Source: Cyclonatronum proteinivorum (GTDB lineage Bacteria; Bacteroidota; Rhodothermia; Balneolales; Cyclonatronaceae). Taken from it: 64,000 nucleotides of DNA. The position numbers were made by a program, and so were the translations under genes. Below are positions 16,750-25,178 of the stretch, one piece after another. Positions within the stretch are counted from its first letter, which is position 1. Each line of letters starts with the position of its first letter. The stretch covers positions 2,376,501 through 2,440,500 of the forward strand of contig NZ_CP027806.1 of the NCBI RefSeq assembly GCF_003353065.1, read 5' to 3'. Under the pieces are notes generated by a model. The model saw only the letters and a program-made list of their open reading frames with translations, was not told where the DNA came from and did not search any database.

Positions 16750-17766
16750 ATGGAAGCTCCGATTATTTCCACATACATCATTCTGGGGGTCGCATTATTT
16801 GTGCTGCTAAACTCCGCAGCTGTATGTGTGTATGCTGAACGCAGAATTGCAGCATTTATCCAGAACCGGGTAGGTCCGAACCGGGTAGGCCCGTTTGGAC
16901 TGCTTCAACCTGTTGCTGACGTAGTGAAGCTCATCTTTAAAGAAGATGTTACGCCCAGCTACGGAAACCGGATCCTGCACTCCCTTGCTCCGCTCATTCC
17001 GGTAACTACCGCTCTGATGACTGTCGCGGTAATTCCCTTCGGAGACGGTCTGTTCATTACAGACCTGAATATTGGTATCCTTTACCTGCTTGCAATTGCT
17101 TCATTAGGTGTGTATGGCGTAACAATGGCGGGTTGGGCCTCTAACAGCAAATACTCCCTCCTGGGTGGTCTGCGCGCCGCTGCGCAGATGTTAAGTTATG
17201 AGCTCCCGATGGGTATGGCAATTGCTTCTATGGTCCTGTTTTCGATGTCGCTTAGCCTGGTTGATATGGTAAATGCACAGATCTACTGGTGGGGTATTTT
17301 TGTAAATCCCATTGGTTTCATCATTTTTACCGTTGCAGCTTTTGCTGAAGCAAACAGGGCACCATTTGACCTTGTAGAAGCCGAACAGGAACTCGTTGGC
17401 GGATTCCATACAGAGTACAGTTCCATGAAATTTGGCATGTTCTTCCTTGCAGAGTACATGCACGTAGTAATTGGAAGCATGCTGATCACGGTATTTTTCC
17501 TTGGTGGCTACCATCTTCCGTTTGCAGGTTATTACGCACACCTGCTTCCTGAAGCCGGAACCCTTGCCAAAGCCATACTTGATATCTCTGTTTTCGGGGC
17601 TAAAGTTGCTTTCATGGTCTTTGTCTTTATTTGGGTACGCTGGACCATCCCGCGCTTTAAATATAATCAGCTGATGAGTCTCGGTTGGGCACGTCTACTT
17701 CCGCTTTCGATTGCAAATTTTGTTATCATTGCCTTCATTCTGATGCTCATCAACGAATTCTTCTAA
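16750..17766 (+). CDS. nuoH: NADH-quinone oxidoreductase subunit H
   Basis: The membrane subunit joining the peripheral arm to the proton pumps and shaping the quinone channel. The 338 residues give about eight TM helices. Hallmarks are ERRIAAFIQNRVGPNRVGPFGLLQ at the first loop, KLIFKEDVTP, the acidic NRAPFDLVEAEQELVGGFHTEY loop, and VFIWVRWTIPRFKYNQLM. The nuo operon stops here: an intrinsic terminator follows within 25 bases and no nuoI-N genes are present. Confidence 0.96.
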   Translation: MEAPIISTYIILGVALFVLLNSAAVCVYAERRIAAFIQNRVGPNRVGPFGLLQPVADVVKLIFKEDVTPSYGNRILHSLAPLIPVTTALMTVAVIPFGDGLFITDLNIGILYLLAIASLGVYGVTMAGWASNSKYSLLGGLRAAAQMLSYELPMGMAIASMVLFSMSLSLVDMVNAQIYWWGIFVNPIGFIIFTVAAFAEANRAPFDLVEAEQELVGGFHTEYSSMKFGMFFLAEYMHVVIGSMLITVFFLGGYHLPFAGYYAHLLPEAGTLAKAILDISVFGAKVAFMVFVFIWVRWTIPRFKYNQLMSLGWARLLPLSIANFVIIAFILMLINEFF

Positions 17767-17789
17767 GCAAGTCAGCGTATCTTATTCTG

Positions 17790-17825
17790 AGAGCCGGTAT
17801 CCCAATTCGGATTCCGGCTCTTTTT
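17790..17825 (+). terminator. Intrinsic terminator of the nuoA-H operon
   Basis: An 8-bp stem, AGAGCCGG (17790-17797) with CCGGCTCT (17814-17821), is followed directly by a T run. It lies 23 bases after the nuoH stop and confirms that the operon ends at nuoH. Confidence 0.8.
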
Positions 17826-17884
17826 GTTGATGTATATTTTTTGAACTGTATGCTGTATCTGTTATCCGTTTTGCTTCTTTGGCT

Positions 17885-18361
17885 GTGAAAAAATCAAATA
17901 CAAAAAAAATAAGACCGGTGATCGGTAGGGTCGAAAAAGTTGACTTTCCCGATTTAGACCTGTACGATATTGACTGTAAAACCGACACAGGCGCCTATAC
18001 ATCTTCCATTCATTGTCATGACATCACCACATACCGGCTTGATGAGACAGGTGAAGAAGTGGTACGCTTCTTTTTGCTTGATCCGTCTCACCCTTCTTTC
18101 AATCACAGGGAATTTGTGCTTCCGGTGAAAACAAGGCGTAAAGTAAAAAACAGTTTCGGTGAGTCACAAAAGCGTATCATTATACAAACTAAGATGATGC
18201 TGTTCAGCAAAGTTTATGTGGTTGAGTTGTCACTTGCAGATCGCTCCCGAATGAATTACCCGGTATTGCTGGGCCGAAAGGCCATCAACAAACGCTTTTT
18301 GGTGGATGTATCACAAAAAAATCTTTCCCATAAACTAAAGATCTCAGCTAAACCATTATGA
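17885..18361 (+). CDS. RimB-like retropepsin/'ATP-dependent zinc protease' family protein
   Basis: A ~158-residue protein of the DUF785/PF05618 family (often annotated 'ATP-dependent zinc protease', retropepsin-like). The hallmark [13 protein letters not shown] places the aspartate of a D-T-G-A motif near residue 35, and [17 protein letters not shown] is the second conserved block. In Pseudomonas the homologue RimB acts with the ligase RimK, trimming glutamate tails from ribosomal protein S6. The stop overlaps the rimK start by 4 bases (ATGA), so the two are coupled. The start is a GTG at 17885 or the TTG at 17879. Substrate here is unknown. Confidence 0.85.
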   Translation: MKKSNTKKIRPVIGRVEKVDFPDLDLYDIDCKTDTGAYTSSIHCHDITTYRLDETGEEVVRFFLLDPSHPSFNHREFVLPVKTRRKVKNSFGESQKRIIIQTKMMLFSKVYVVELSLADRSRMNYPVLLGRKAINKRFLVDVSQKNLSHKLKISAKPL

Positions 18362-19266
18362 ATATTGCCGTTTTATCACGCAGCAAAGGAATCTACTCAA
18401 CCCGAAGACTCCTTGAAGCCGGGCAGGCCCGCGGACACAACATGCAACAGGTTGATCATTTAAAGTGCTATGTATCCATAGAAAAATCGAATCCTGAGAT
18501 TCATTACGAAGGCAAAAAGCTTCATCATATTGATGCGGTTATTCCGCGGATCGGAGCTTCAGTCACGTTTTACGGCTGTGCAATTGTGAGACAGTTTGAG
18601 ATGATGGGTATTGTTTCATGTACAGAGAGTCAGGCTATTGTGCGATCAAGGGATAAGCTTCGCAGTATGCAGATTTTATCCCGTGCGGGCGTTGATATGC
18701 CCAAAACCGGATTTGCAAGGGTTCCAAAAGATAAATCCGATGTGATTCATATGGTTGGCGGAACCCCCGTAGTGATCAAGCTGCTTGAGGGTACTCAGGG
18801 ACTTGGAGTGGTGTTGGCTGAAACCAAAAAAGCCGCAGAGTCCGTACTTGATGCATTCTACGGTTTAAAAACAAATATCCTGATTCAGGAATTTATTAAG
18901 GAGTCGAAAGGATCTGATGTCCGGGTGTTTGTTGTTGATGGCAAAGTAGTTGGCGCAATGAAGCGAACTGGTCGGGAAGGCGATTTTAGATCAAACCTGC
19001 ACCGTGGTGGTACCGCTGAAGCCATCAAGCTAACCAAACAGGAGCGGCAGACTGCCATCCTTGCAGCTAAATCACTTGGTCTTGGCGTTGCCGGTGTTGA
19101 TATTCTTCAGAGTAACAGAGGGCCGCTCGTAATGGAGGTCAATTCATCGCCCGGACTTCAGGGTATTGAGCGGTCGACGGGTATTGATATTGCTACAAAA
19201 ATTATTCAGTATCTGGAAAAACTATCAGATATGAAAACTCAGAACAAAGACCGCATTCGCGTGTAA
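18358..19266 (+). CDS. rimK: RimK-like ATP-grasp amino-acid ligase
   Basis: A 302-residue ATP-grasp enzyme close in length to E. coli RimK, which adds glutamates to the C-terminus of ribosomal protein S6. It begins [22 protein letters not shown], has the pre-ATP domain with [21 protein letters not shown], the P-loop-like [15 protein letters not shown], the Lys/Glu ATP-binding [10 protein letters not shown], and the metal-binding [14 protein letters not shown]. The same family makes polyglutamate or modifies peptides and cofactors, so the acceptor is open. It is coupled to the retropepsin gene upstream and followed after 13 bases by an aspartoacylase-family gene. Confidence 0.93.
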   Translation: MNIAVLSRSKGIYSTRRLLEAGQARGHNMQQVDHLKCYVSIEKSNPEIHYEGKKLHHIDAVIPRIGASVTFYGCAIVRQFEMMGIVSCTESQAIVRSRDKLRSMQILSRAGVDMPKTGFARVPKDKSDVIHMVGGTPVVIKLLEGTQGLGVVLAETKKAAESVLDAFYGLKTNILIQEFIKESKGSDVRVFVVDGKVVGAMKRTGREGDFRSNLHRGGTAEAIKLTKQERQTAILAAKSLGLGVAGVDILQSNRGPLVMEVNSSPGLQGIERSTGIDIATKIIQYLEKLSDMKTQNKDRIRV

Positions 19267-19279
19267 GGCAGCTATCGCA

Positions 19280-20224
19280 ATGCAAGAATTTGAAATTAAG
19301 GATAAGAGCATTCCGGCCGGCTCAAACAGCATGGTAACGTACCGTATTGCCCGCCTGCCAACCCATACATCTATTGATTTACCGGTTTATATTTTCAGAG
19401 GGGCGGCGCCCGGACCTGTTTTGCTGCTTACAGCCGGGTTGCACGGTAATGAAATCAATGGGATTGAAATTGTCCGCAAAATGATCAGCGATAGCAGTAT
19501 TGTCCCCGAAAGTGGCACGGTACTCGCCATTCCTATAGTGAATATTTACGGGTTTCTGCAAACCGAGCGTTATCTGCCTGACGGTAAAGATCTGAACCGC
19601 AGTTTTCCGGGGAGTCAGACCGGTTCTCTGGCACAGCGGGTTGCGTGGGTTCTGATGCATGAAATTATTCCAAAAATCGATTTTGGTGTTGATTTCCACA
19701 CAGGGGGCGCAAGTTTGAATAATTTTCCGCAAATCCGCTGCGACTTTGATTTTGATATTAACCTTCAACTGGCCCAACAGTTCGCTCCGCCCTACATCAT
19801 GAATTCTTCGATGATAAATAAATCATTCCGGAAGGCGGCACACGGCAAAGGTAAACATATCATTGTTTATGAAGGCGGCGAATCCAACCGCTTTGATGAC
19901 TTCTCTATTTGCGAAGGAATCAATGGCACGCTGCGGCTTATGAAAGCGCTTGGTATGAAATCAGAAGCTCCGGAGCCAATCCTCGAGACGAAAAAACTTG
20001 TCAAAACCAGCTGGATACGCGCCCGCTATGCCGGCATTTTCCACAGTCTGATACAGCCGGGCGATATGGTTACTAAAAATCAGCTGCTTGGCACGATCAC
20101 AGACCCCTTCGGAGAAACGACCTATCCTGTTAAATCGAAGGAAGAAGGGCATATCATCTGCCTCAATAATATGCCCGTTCTCAATGCCGGTGACGCTATT
20201 GCACATCTGGGAAAACTAAAGTAG
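19280..20224 (+). CDS. Succinylglutamate desuccinylase/aspartoacylase family zinc hydrolase
   Basis: A 314-residue M14-like carboxypeptidase-fold hydrolase (AstE/AspA family). The zinc site is visible as His and Glu in GLHGNEINGIEI and His in VDFHTGGASLN, with catalytic Glu in the later VYEGGESNRF region. The DLNRSFPG motif is the substrate-binding DxNR element. The C-terminal beta domain (PGDMVTKNQLLGTITDPFGE) is typical of the longer group. Linkage to rimB- and rimK-like genes is common in proteobacteria and suggests an amide-hydrolysing partner of the ligase, but the substrate is not established. Confidence 0.87.
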   Translation: MQEFEIKDKSIPAGSNSMVTYRIARLPTHTSIDLPVYIFRGAAPGPVLLLTAGLHGNEINGIEIVRKMISDSSIVPESGTVLAIPIVNIYGFLQTERYLPDGKDLNRSFPGSQTGSLAQRVAWVLMHEIIPKIDFGVDFHTGGASLNNFPQIRCDFDFDINLQLAQQFAPPYIMNSSMINKSFRKAAHGKGKHIIVYEGGESNRFDDFSICEGINGTLRLMKALGMKSEAPEPILETKKLVKTSWIRARYAGIFHSLIQPGDMVTKNQLLGTITDPFGETTYPVKSKEEGHIICLNNMPVLNAGDAIAHLGKLK

Positions 20225-20248
20225 GGTAAGGAAACCTCCCTCCTTCCC

Positions 20249-21592
20249 CTATACATGGCCCTGTGCAATCAGGGCGTCTGCGACTTTTTGAAATCCGGCT
20301 ATAGCCGCGCCTTTCTCATAGTTTATGCGGCCATCTTCAGTGCCATTTTCACGGCATTTTTCGTGTATGGTGTGCATGATGTCATGCAGTTCTTTATCCA
20401 CGCGTTCCGCGTCCCAGCTCAGACGCAGGCTGTTTTGACTCATTTCGAGACCCGATACGCTCACGCCGCCTGCATTGCTGGCTTTACCGGGTGCAAAGGC
20501 AATCCCGTTTTTGTGAAACAGCCTGACCGCACCATCTGTACAGGGCATATTCGCTCCTTCTGCAACGGCAGTCAGGCCATTGTTTATGAGGGCTTTTGCG
20601 TCATCTTCATCAAGTTCGTTCTGCGTTGCACAGGGTAGCGCTATTTGGGCTTCCACACCGTGCTGCCAGGGTTTACCTTCAAACCAGCTGCAATCAAAAG
20701 TGTCTGTGCACGCTTTGATTCTGCCCCGCTGTTCGTTTTTGAGATCCATAATAAATTGCAGGTCTTCTTCATTAAGTCCCCCTTTTTTGTAAATGAACCC
20801 GTCCGAGTCAGACATGGTCAGTACTTTAGCGCCCATTTCAATGGCTTTTTTACAGGCAAACTGTGCAACATTTCCTGAGCCGGAAATAAGTACCTGTGCG
20901 CCCTCAATATCGCTGTCCAGGGTATCCATCATTTCCTTTACAAAATAAAGTAATCCGAAGCCGGTTGCTTCCGGACGCAGCTCGCTTCCTCCGAAGGCTC
21001 CTCCTTTACCGGTCAATACTCCGTTAAACGTGCCGGTCAGCCTGCGGTACTGTCCGAACAGGAAGCCAATCTCTCTGCTACCGACCCCTATGTCTCCGGC
21101 CGGAATGTCTGTATCAGGGCCGATATGCCGGTAAAGCTCATTCATGAAGCTTTGACAAAAACGCATGATTTCGGCACGGCTTCGCCCTTTTGGGTTGAAA
21201 TCTGCACCCCCTTTTCCGCCTCCCATGGGCAGTCCGGTCAGGCTGTTTTTAAACACCTGTTCAAAAGCCAAAAATTTGAGAATGCTTAGATTTACAGACG
21301 GATGAAAACGCAGTCCACCTTTGTAAGGTCCAATCACACTGCTGAACTGAACCCGGAAACCGCGATTGATGTGCTCTTTGCCATCATCATCAGTCCATGG
21401 AACCCTAAACTGAATGATTCGCTCCGGCTCCGTTAACTTTTGGAACAGAGAAGGGTTGTTGCATTTGTCGTGTTTTGCTGCGTAAGGTACAATCCACTGC
21501 AACACTTCCCTTAGAGCCTGATGAAACTCCGGCTGATGCGGGTCACGTGCGATTGCATTTTCGATGATTTTGTCTGTCTTAATTTTTCCCAT
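20249..21592 (-). CDS. gdhA: NADP-type glutamate dehydrogenase
   Basis: A hexameric enzyme that aminates 2-oxoglutarate to glutamate. From the ATG at 21592 (MGKIKTDKIIENA) the length is 447 residues, equal to E. coli GdhA; a TTG at 21658 would add 22 unconserved residues. Motifs: the catalytic lysine in GLPMGGGKGGADF, IPAGDIGVGSREIGFLFGQYRR, the dinucleotide fold ISGSGNVAQFACKKAIEMG, and GANMPCT. It ends convergently, 24 bases from the aspartoacylase gene. Glutamate supply would fit a glutamylating RimK system, but that link is inference. Confidence 0.96.
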   Translation of the reverse strand: MGKIKTDKIIENAIARDPHQPEFHQALREVLQWIVPYAAKHDKCNNPSLFQKLTEPERIIQFRVPWTDDDGKEHINRGFRVQFSSVIGPYKGGLRFHPSVNLSILKFLAFEQVFKNSLTGLPMGGGKGGADFNPKGRSRAEIMRFCQSFMNELYRHIGPDTDIPAGDIGVGSREIGFLFGQYRRLTGTFNGVLTGKGGAFGGSELRPEATGFGLLYFVKEMMDTLDSDIEGAQVLISGSGNVAQFACKKAIEMGAKVLTMSDSDGFIYKKGGLNEEDLQFIMDLKNEQRGRIKACTDTFDCSWFEGKPWQHGVEAQIALPCATQNELDEDDAKALINNGLTAVAEGANMPCTDGAVRLFHKNGIAFAPGKASNAGGVSVSGLEMSQNSLRLSWDAERVDKELHDIMHTIHEKCRENGTEDGRINYEKGAAIAGFQKVADALIAQGHV

Positions 21593-21761
21593 GTAACAGT
21601 TTATTTGGATGGTCGAATCTTTGCGCGCTAATGTGCTGAATATTTTAATGTGTTGCAATAAAACCTCTATCTCTCAGGCTTTGGTTTCAGAATACCGCTT
21701 TATAAGTTGTATATTAGAATAGGCTAACGTAAAGCTTCATCCAAAAAAAGGGGTATCATTC

Positions 21762-22619
21762 ATGCTTTACCAAAAAATTCTCGTAGCAACCGACCTTTCA
21801 GAGAACGGCAACCGTGCCTTTGCGGTCGCAGAACAATACAGACAGATTTCGGGCGGCGTCATCACGCCGGCACATGCGCTTACGGAACCTGTATGGCCGG
21901 AAGGTATCCGTCTTCCCTCTCTTGATGATGCGGCTACCAAACAGCTGATGGAATTTTCTTACCGTAAATGCAGGGAAGCTGCGGAGAAATTTACCCCTTC
22001 TGATTTTGTGGATCAGCCTTACATCAGCTACGGCGACCCGGCCCGCGTACTTGTCAGCGCTTCAGCGGGCTATGATCTCATGGTGATGTCAACGCATGGC
22101 CGAACCGGTTTCCGTAAGTTTATTATGGGCTCCGTTGCTTCTAAAGTATGCAGGATGAGCAAAATACCCGTGCTTGTTACAAGTCCGGGTGATACGCCGG
22201 GCCCGTTCAACAATATACTTCTCACGACTGATTTCTCCGACGAATCGTGTAAGGCTTTCGAAAAGGCACATTGGATGCTACAGCAAACAGATGCCTCCTT
22301 CACTCTTCTTCATGTCCTCAGCATTGAATATGCGGGCGGACTTGCTGATAAGGAGCAACTTTATGACACGGTAAATGAGCGGCTAAAGCGCTTCAGAGAT
22401 GAGCATTTTGCCGGATTTGAAGAACGGGTTAAAACACATCTCGTAGTTTCGGGCAACAGCGTACACCGGGCCATAAGCAAGCATATTGAAGGGCAGGCGT
22501 ACGACCTCATCATTATTTCAACCGCCGGCCGTACAGGAATTGATTATGTTGTGCTGGGGAGTACCGCTGCACATGTTATTCAAACGGCCCCGGTTCCGGT
22601 ACTTACGGTTCGCCCCTGA
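21762..22619 (+). CDS. Tandem-domain universal stress protein (UspA family)
   Basis: A 285-residue protein with two Usp domains. Domain 1 (residues 1-145) starts MLYQKILVATDLSENGNRAF and ends with the nucleotide-binding MSTHGRTGFRKFIMGSVASKV. Domain 2 (150-285) starts NILLTTDFSDESCKAFEKA and ends STAGRTGIDYVVLGSTAAHV. Both keep the G-x2-G-x9-G(S/T) ATP-type signature. Such proteins are cytoplasmic stress sensors with no single established reaction. A paralogue follows 63 bases downstream. The ATG has GGGG upstream but no clear SD. Confidence 0.9.
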   Translation: MLYQKILVATDLSENGNRAFAVAEQYRQISGGVITPAHALTEPVWPEGIRLPSLDDAATKQLMEFSYRKCREAAEKFTPSDFVDQPYISYGDPARVLVSASAGYDLMVMSTHGRTGFRKFIMGSVASKVCRMSKIPVLVTSPGDTPGPFNNILLTTDFSDESCKAFEKAHWMLQQTDASFTLLHVLSIEYAGGLADKEQLYDTVNERLKRFRDEHFAGFEERVKTHLVVSGNSVHRAISKHIEGQAYDLIIISTAGRTGIDYVVLGSTAAHVIQTAPVPVLTVRP

Positions 22620-22682
22620 TTGACCCGCTTCCGTACAGGCTTGATTTTACCATAATTTCGACTGACCAAATAGGACTTACCG

Positions 22683-23546
22683 ATGAAACCATTCTCCATA
22701 CTTGTACCCACAGATTTTACTGCAACCGGCAACAAGGCCTTCAAAGATGCCGCTGACTTTCTTTCGGTTTTTGAAGGAACGGTTACGCCAATGTATGTAT
22801 ATGAACCGCGACACGGTATTTCAGACATCTTAGAAGAAGACGCGGTTGAAATGAAGCGGGAACTTCTTGACCGCATTCAGCATAAGCTTCACAAAATAGC
22901 GACAGCCTCGCTTCCCGAAGACAAGGTTCATACCCCAATTGTGGCCTCCGGAAACATAGCGGTGCAAATTGTTGAAGCTGCAGCAAATCTCGACCTTGTT
23001 TTTATTGCCACAAATTCAAGAACCGGACTTGACCGGCTGATGCACAGTTCCATTGCAAACAAAATCATTTCAGTCTGTCCGAAGCCTGTAATGGTAATTA
23101 CGGATGAATCCGTAATCAAGCCACTGAACAAAGTTTTGATTCTCACAGACATGTCAAAGCCTTCAACACGTGTCTTTGAATATGCCCGCAACATTGTTGA
23201 AAATACTGATGTCAAAGCTGATCTTGTTCATTTCGTGCAAATCGGACCCTTCACAACCGGCAGCTCCGGAGTAGTTGTTGAGCGGGCAAGGAAGGAGCTG
23301 GCCGAGCTTAAAAAACAGCATTTCCAAGGGATTGAAGACCGAATCACTGAACAGGTCCTGATCACAAGTGTGTCCGGAAGTGAGGCGATTACCAACCTTA
23401 CATACTCGCGCGATTATAACATGGTATTTATGGCAACCCTTGGCCATTCGAATATCCGTAATCTGATGGTGGGCAGTACGGCCTCAACCATCATTCGTAT
23501 GGTCGATACAGCGGTATTTATCGTCAACCCGCAAGAGCACGTCTAA
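22683..23546 (+). CDS. Tandem-domain universal stress protein, second copy
   Basis: A 287-residue paralogue of the preceding gene, again with two Usp domains. The first begins MKPFSILVPTDFTATGNKAFKDA and ends IATNSRTGLDRLMHSSIANKI. The second begins KVLILTDMSKPSTRVFEYA and ends MATLGHSNIRNLMVGSTASTI. The nucleotide-loop glycines are less regular than in the first copy (NSRTGLDRLMHSS), so ATP binding by domain 1 is uncertain. Likely co-transcribed with its neighbour; a tandem duplication is the simplest origin. Confidence 0.88.
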   Translation: MKPFSILVPTDFTATGNKAFKDAADFLSVFEGTVTPMYVYEPRHGISDILEEDAVEMKRELLDRIQHKLHKIATASLPEDKVHTPIVASGNIAVQIVEAAANLDLVFIATNSRTGLDRLMHSSIANKIISVCPKPVMVITDESVIKPLNKVLILTDMSKPSTRVFEYARNIVENTDVKADLVHFVQIGPFTTGSSGVVVERARKELAELKKQHFQGIEDRITEQVLITSVSGSEAITNLTYSRDYNMVFMATLGHSNIRNLMVGSTASTIIRMVDTAVFIVNPQEHV

Positions 23547-23573
23547 CGAATCCTTCTTTAAACCTGAGTTCTC

Positions 23574-24287
23574 ATGGTTCAAACACTGAAAAATCATCAT
23601 ATTCTGATCACCGGTGCAACCCGTGGCACAGGCTTGTCTATGGCGCGCCTGTTTGCAGCAAAGGGCGCTAAGCTTTCCCTGATTTCCCGCAATATTGATG
23701 ATTTGGAAGCACTCAAGGAGTCACTCGGAGCACAGGTTAGGGTCTATGCAGCGGACGTCAGCGACTATGCCGCCATCGATAAGGCAATCGCTTATTTTAA
23801 GGGCAAACAGGGGCCTGTCGAAATACTGGTAAATAATGCTGGTATTGGTCAGTACAAGCCGTTTGAAGATATCCGGGAAGATGAGCTTATTTCAACTTTC
23901 CGGGTTACCGCGGAAGCGGTGCTGATGCTGACCCGTAAATTGCTGCCTGATCTGAAGGCAGCCGCAAACGGTCAGGTTCTGAATATCGCTTCCGATCTTG
24001 CCCGGCGGCCGCTCGCGAATATGGCGGTTTATACGGCCGCCAAGCATGCTATGGCGGGTTTTTCCCAAAGCCTGACCCGGGAACTTGCGAAAGACGGCGT
24101 CCGTGTGATGCTTCTCAATCCTGGGATTATTGATACAGGTTTTGGCGGAAGATCCGCGGGTGACGTCCCCCCTCCCTATGGAATTGCACCGGACGACCTT
24201 GCGGAAATTGCCGCGTTTATGCTTACGCGCCCCGGCTATCTGATGATGGATGAAGTTACCGTTCACCCAATGAAACAGGATTTTTGA
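23574..24287 (+). CDS. SDR-family NAD(P)-dependent oxidoreductase
   Basis: A 237-residue classical short-chain dehydrogenase. It has the cofactor motif TGATRGTG, the NNAG motif (LVNNAGIGQYK), the catalytic serine region NIASDLARRP, and an intact YTAAK active site, then NPGIIDTGF. The wording (ITGATRGTGLSMARLF, ITSF-like helix) resembles 3-ketoacyl-ACP reductase-like and sepiapterin-type SDRs, but the substrate cannot be read from sequence. It follows the second Usp gene by 27 bases and may be co-transcribed with it. Confidence 0.88.
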   Translation: MVQTLKNHHILITGATRGTGLSMARLFAAKGAKLSLISRNIDDLEALKESLGAQVRVYAADVSDYAAIDKAIAYFKGKQGPVEILVNNAGIGQYKPFEDIREDELISTFRVTAEAVLMLTRKLLPDLKAAANGQVLNIASDLARRPLANMAVYTAAKHAMAGFSQSLTRELAKDGVRVMLLNPGIIDTGFGGRSAGDVPPPYGIAPDDLAEIAAFMLTRPGYLMMDEVTVHPMKQDF

Positions 24288-24350
24288 AAGTCTTTCGCGT
24301 GTTATGCGTGTTAACATCAATCATCCTTCCAAAAATCAACTTTATTAATC

Positions 24351-25004
24351 ATGAGTTCGCTGAGCCAAAGCATTGCTGATTTACGCAAAAACTATACCCT
24401 CCAATCCCTTGATATTGAAGATGCGGACAAGGATCCGTTTAAACAGTTTAAGCACTGGTTCGATGAAGCCCTGAAAGCGGAGATACCTGAACCAAACGCA
24501 ATGGTACTCGCTACCGCAGCACAAGACGGTCAGCCTTCAGCACGCGTGGTTTTGTTGAAGGGTTTTGATGAACGCGGTTTTATTTTTTATACCAACTACA
24601 GCAGCCGAAAGGGAAAGCAACTCGCTGAAAATCCGCTGGCTTCCCTATGCTTCAACTGGCTGGAACTCGAAAGACAGGTTCGTATTGAAGGACGCGCAGA
24701 ACGCCTATCGCAAGAAGAATCAGACGCTTACTTTCAATCACGGCCTTTTGAAAGCCGCATTGGGGCCCTTGCGTCAGCGCAAAGCTCGGAAGTTTCGGGA
24801 AGAGCAGCCCTTGAACAACGTTTTGCAACGCTTGTGGATGAATTCAGCGGCAAAGCGGTACCGAAGCCGGATCATTGGGGTGGCTACGTACTCGCACCAC
24901 AGCTGATTGAGTTCTGGCAGGGGCGTCCCGGCAGACTGCATGATCGCATTGAGTATAACAAACAAGAAGACGGAAGCTGGCTGAACCGCAGACTTTGTCC
25001 CTGA
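24351..25004 (+). CDS. pdxH: Pyridoxamine 5'-phosphate oxidase
   Basis: An FMN enzyme that oxidises pyridoxamine- or pyridoxine-5'-phosphate to PLP. The 217 residues match the E. coli length (218). Hallmarks are PNAMVLATAAQDGQPSARVVLLKGFDERGFIFYTNY in the FMN-binding split barrel, the dimer-interface LNW-like CFNWLELERQVRIEGRAE, ESDAYFQSRP, and the C-terminal WGGYVLAPQLIEFWQG...RLHDRIEY...WLNRRLCP signature. All key arginines and histidines appear present. Confidence 0.95.
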   Translation: MSSLSQSIADLRKNYTLQSLDIEDADKDPFKQFKHWFDEALKAEIPEPNAMVLATAAQDGQPSARVVLLKGFDERGFIFYTNYSSRKGKQLAENPLASLCFNWLELERQVRIEGRAERLSQEESDAYFQSRPFESRIGALASAQSSEVSGRAALEQRFATLVDEFSGKAVPKPDHWGGYVLAPQLIEFWQGRPGRLHDRIEYNKQEDGSWLNRRLCP

Positions 25005-25164
25005 AGCGATACCAAAGAATGCAGGCACCCGCCTTTTCTACTTGTTCTCTTTTATGCTAAACCGGCGTTAACCGCAAAAAAATGTTGGTTTGAGCAAGTC
25101 CAATTTCGTATAATACTATGAGATTATATCACGTCAATCAACCTGTATAAAATCAATTTCTATT

Positions 25165-25170
25165 CGGAGG
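25165..25170 (+). promoter_or_regulatory. Shine-Dalgarno site for pgm
   Basis: CGGAGG lies 8 bases before the GTG at 25179. It is the clearest ribosome binding site in the window, where most starts have none, and it decides the GTG start of pgm. Confidence 0.7.
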
Positions 25171-25178
25171 AAATCCTT

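Noticed and set aside
20225-20255. Possible hairpin between the aspartoacylase gene and gdhA
   Set aside because: The arms have a mismatch and no T run follows on either strand, so a terminator is not supported.
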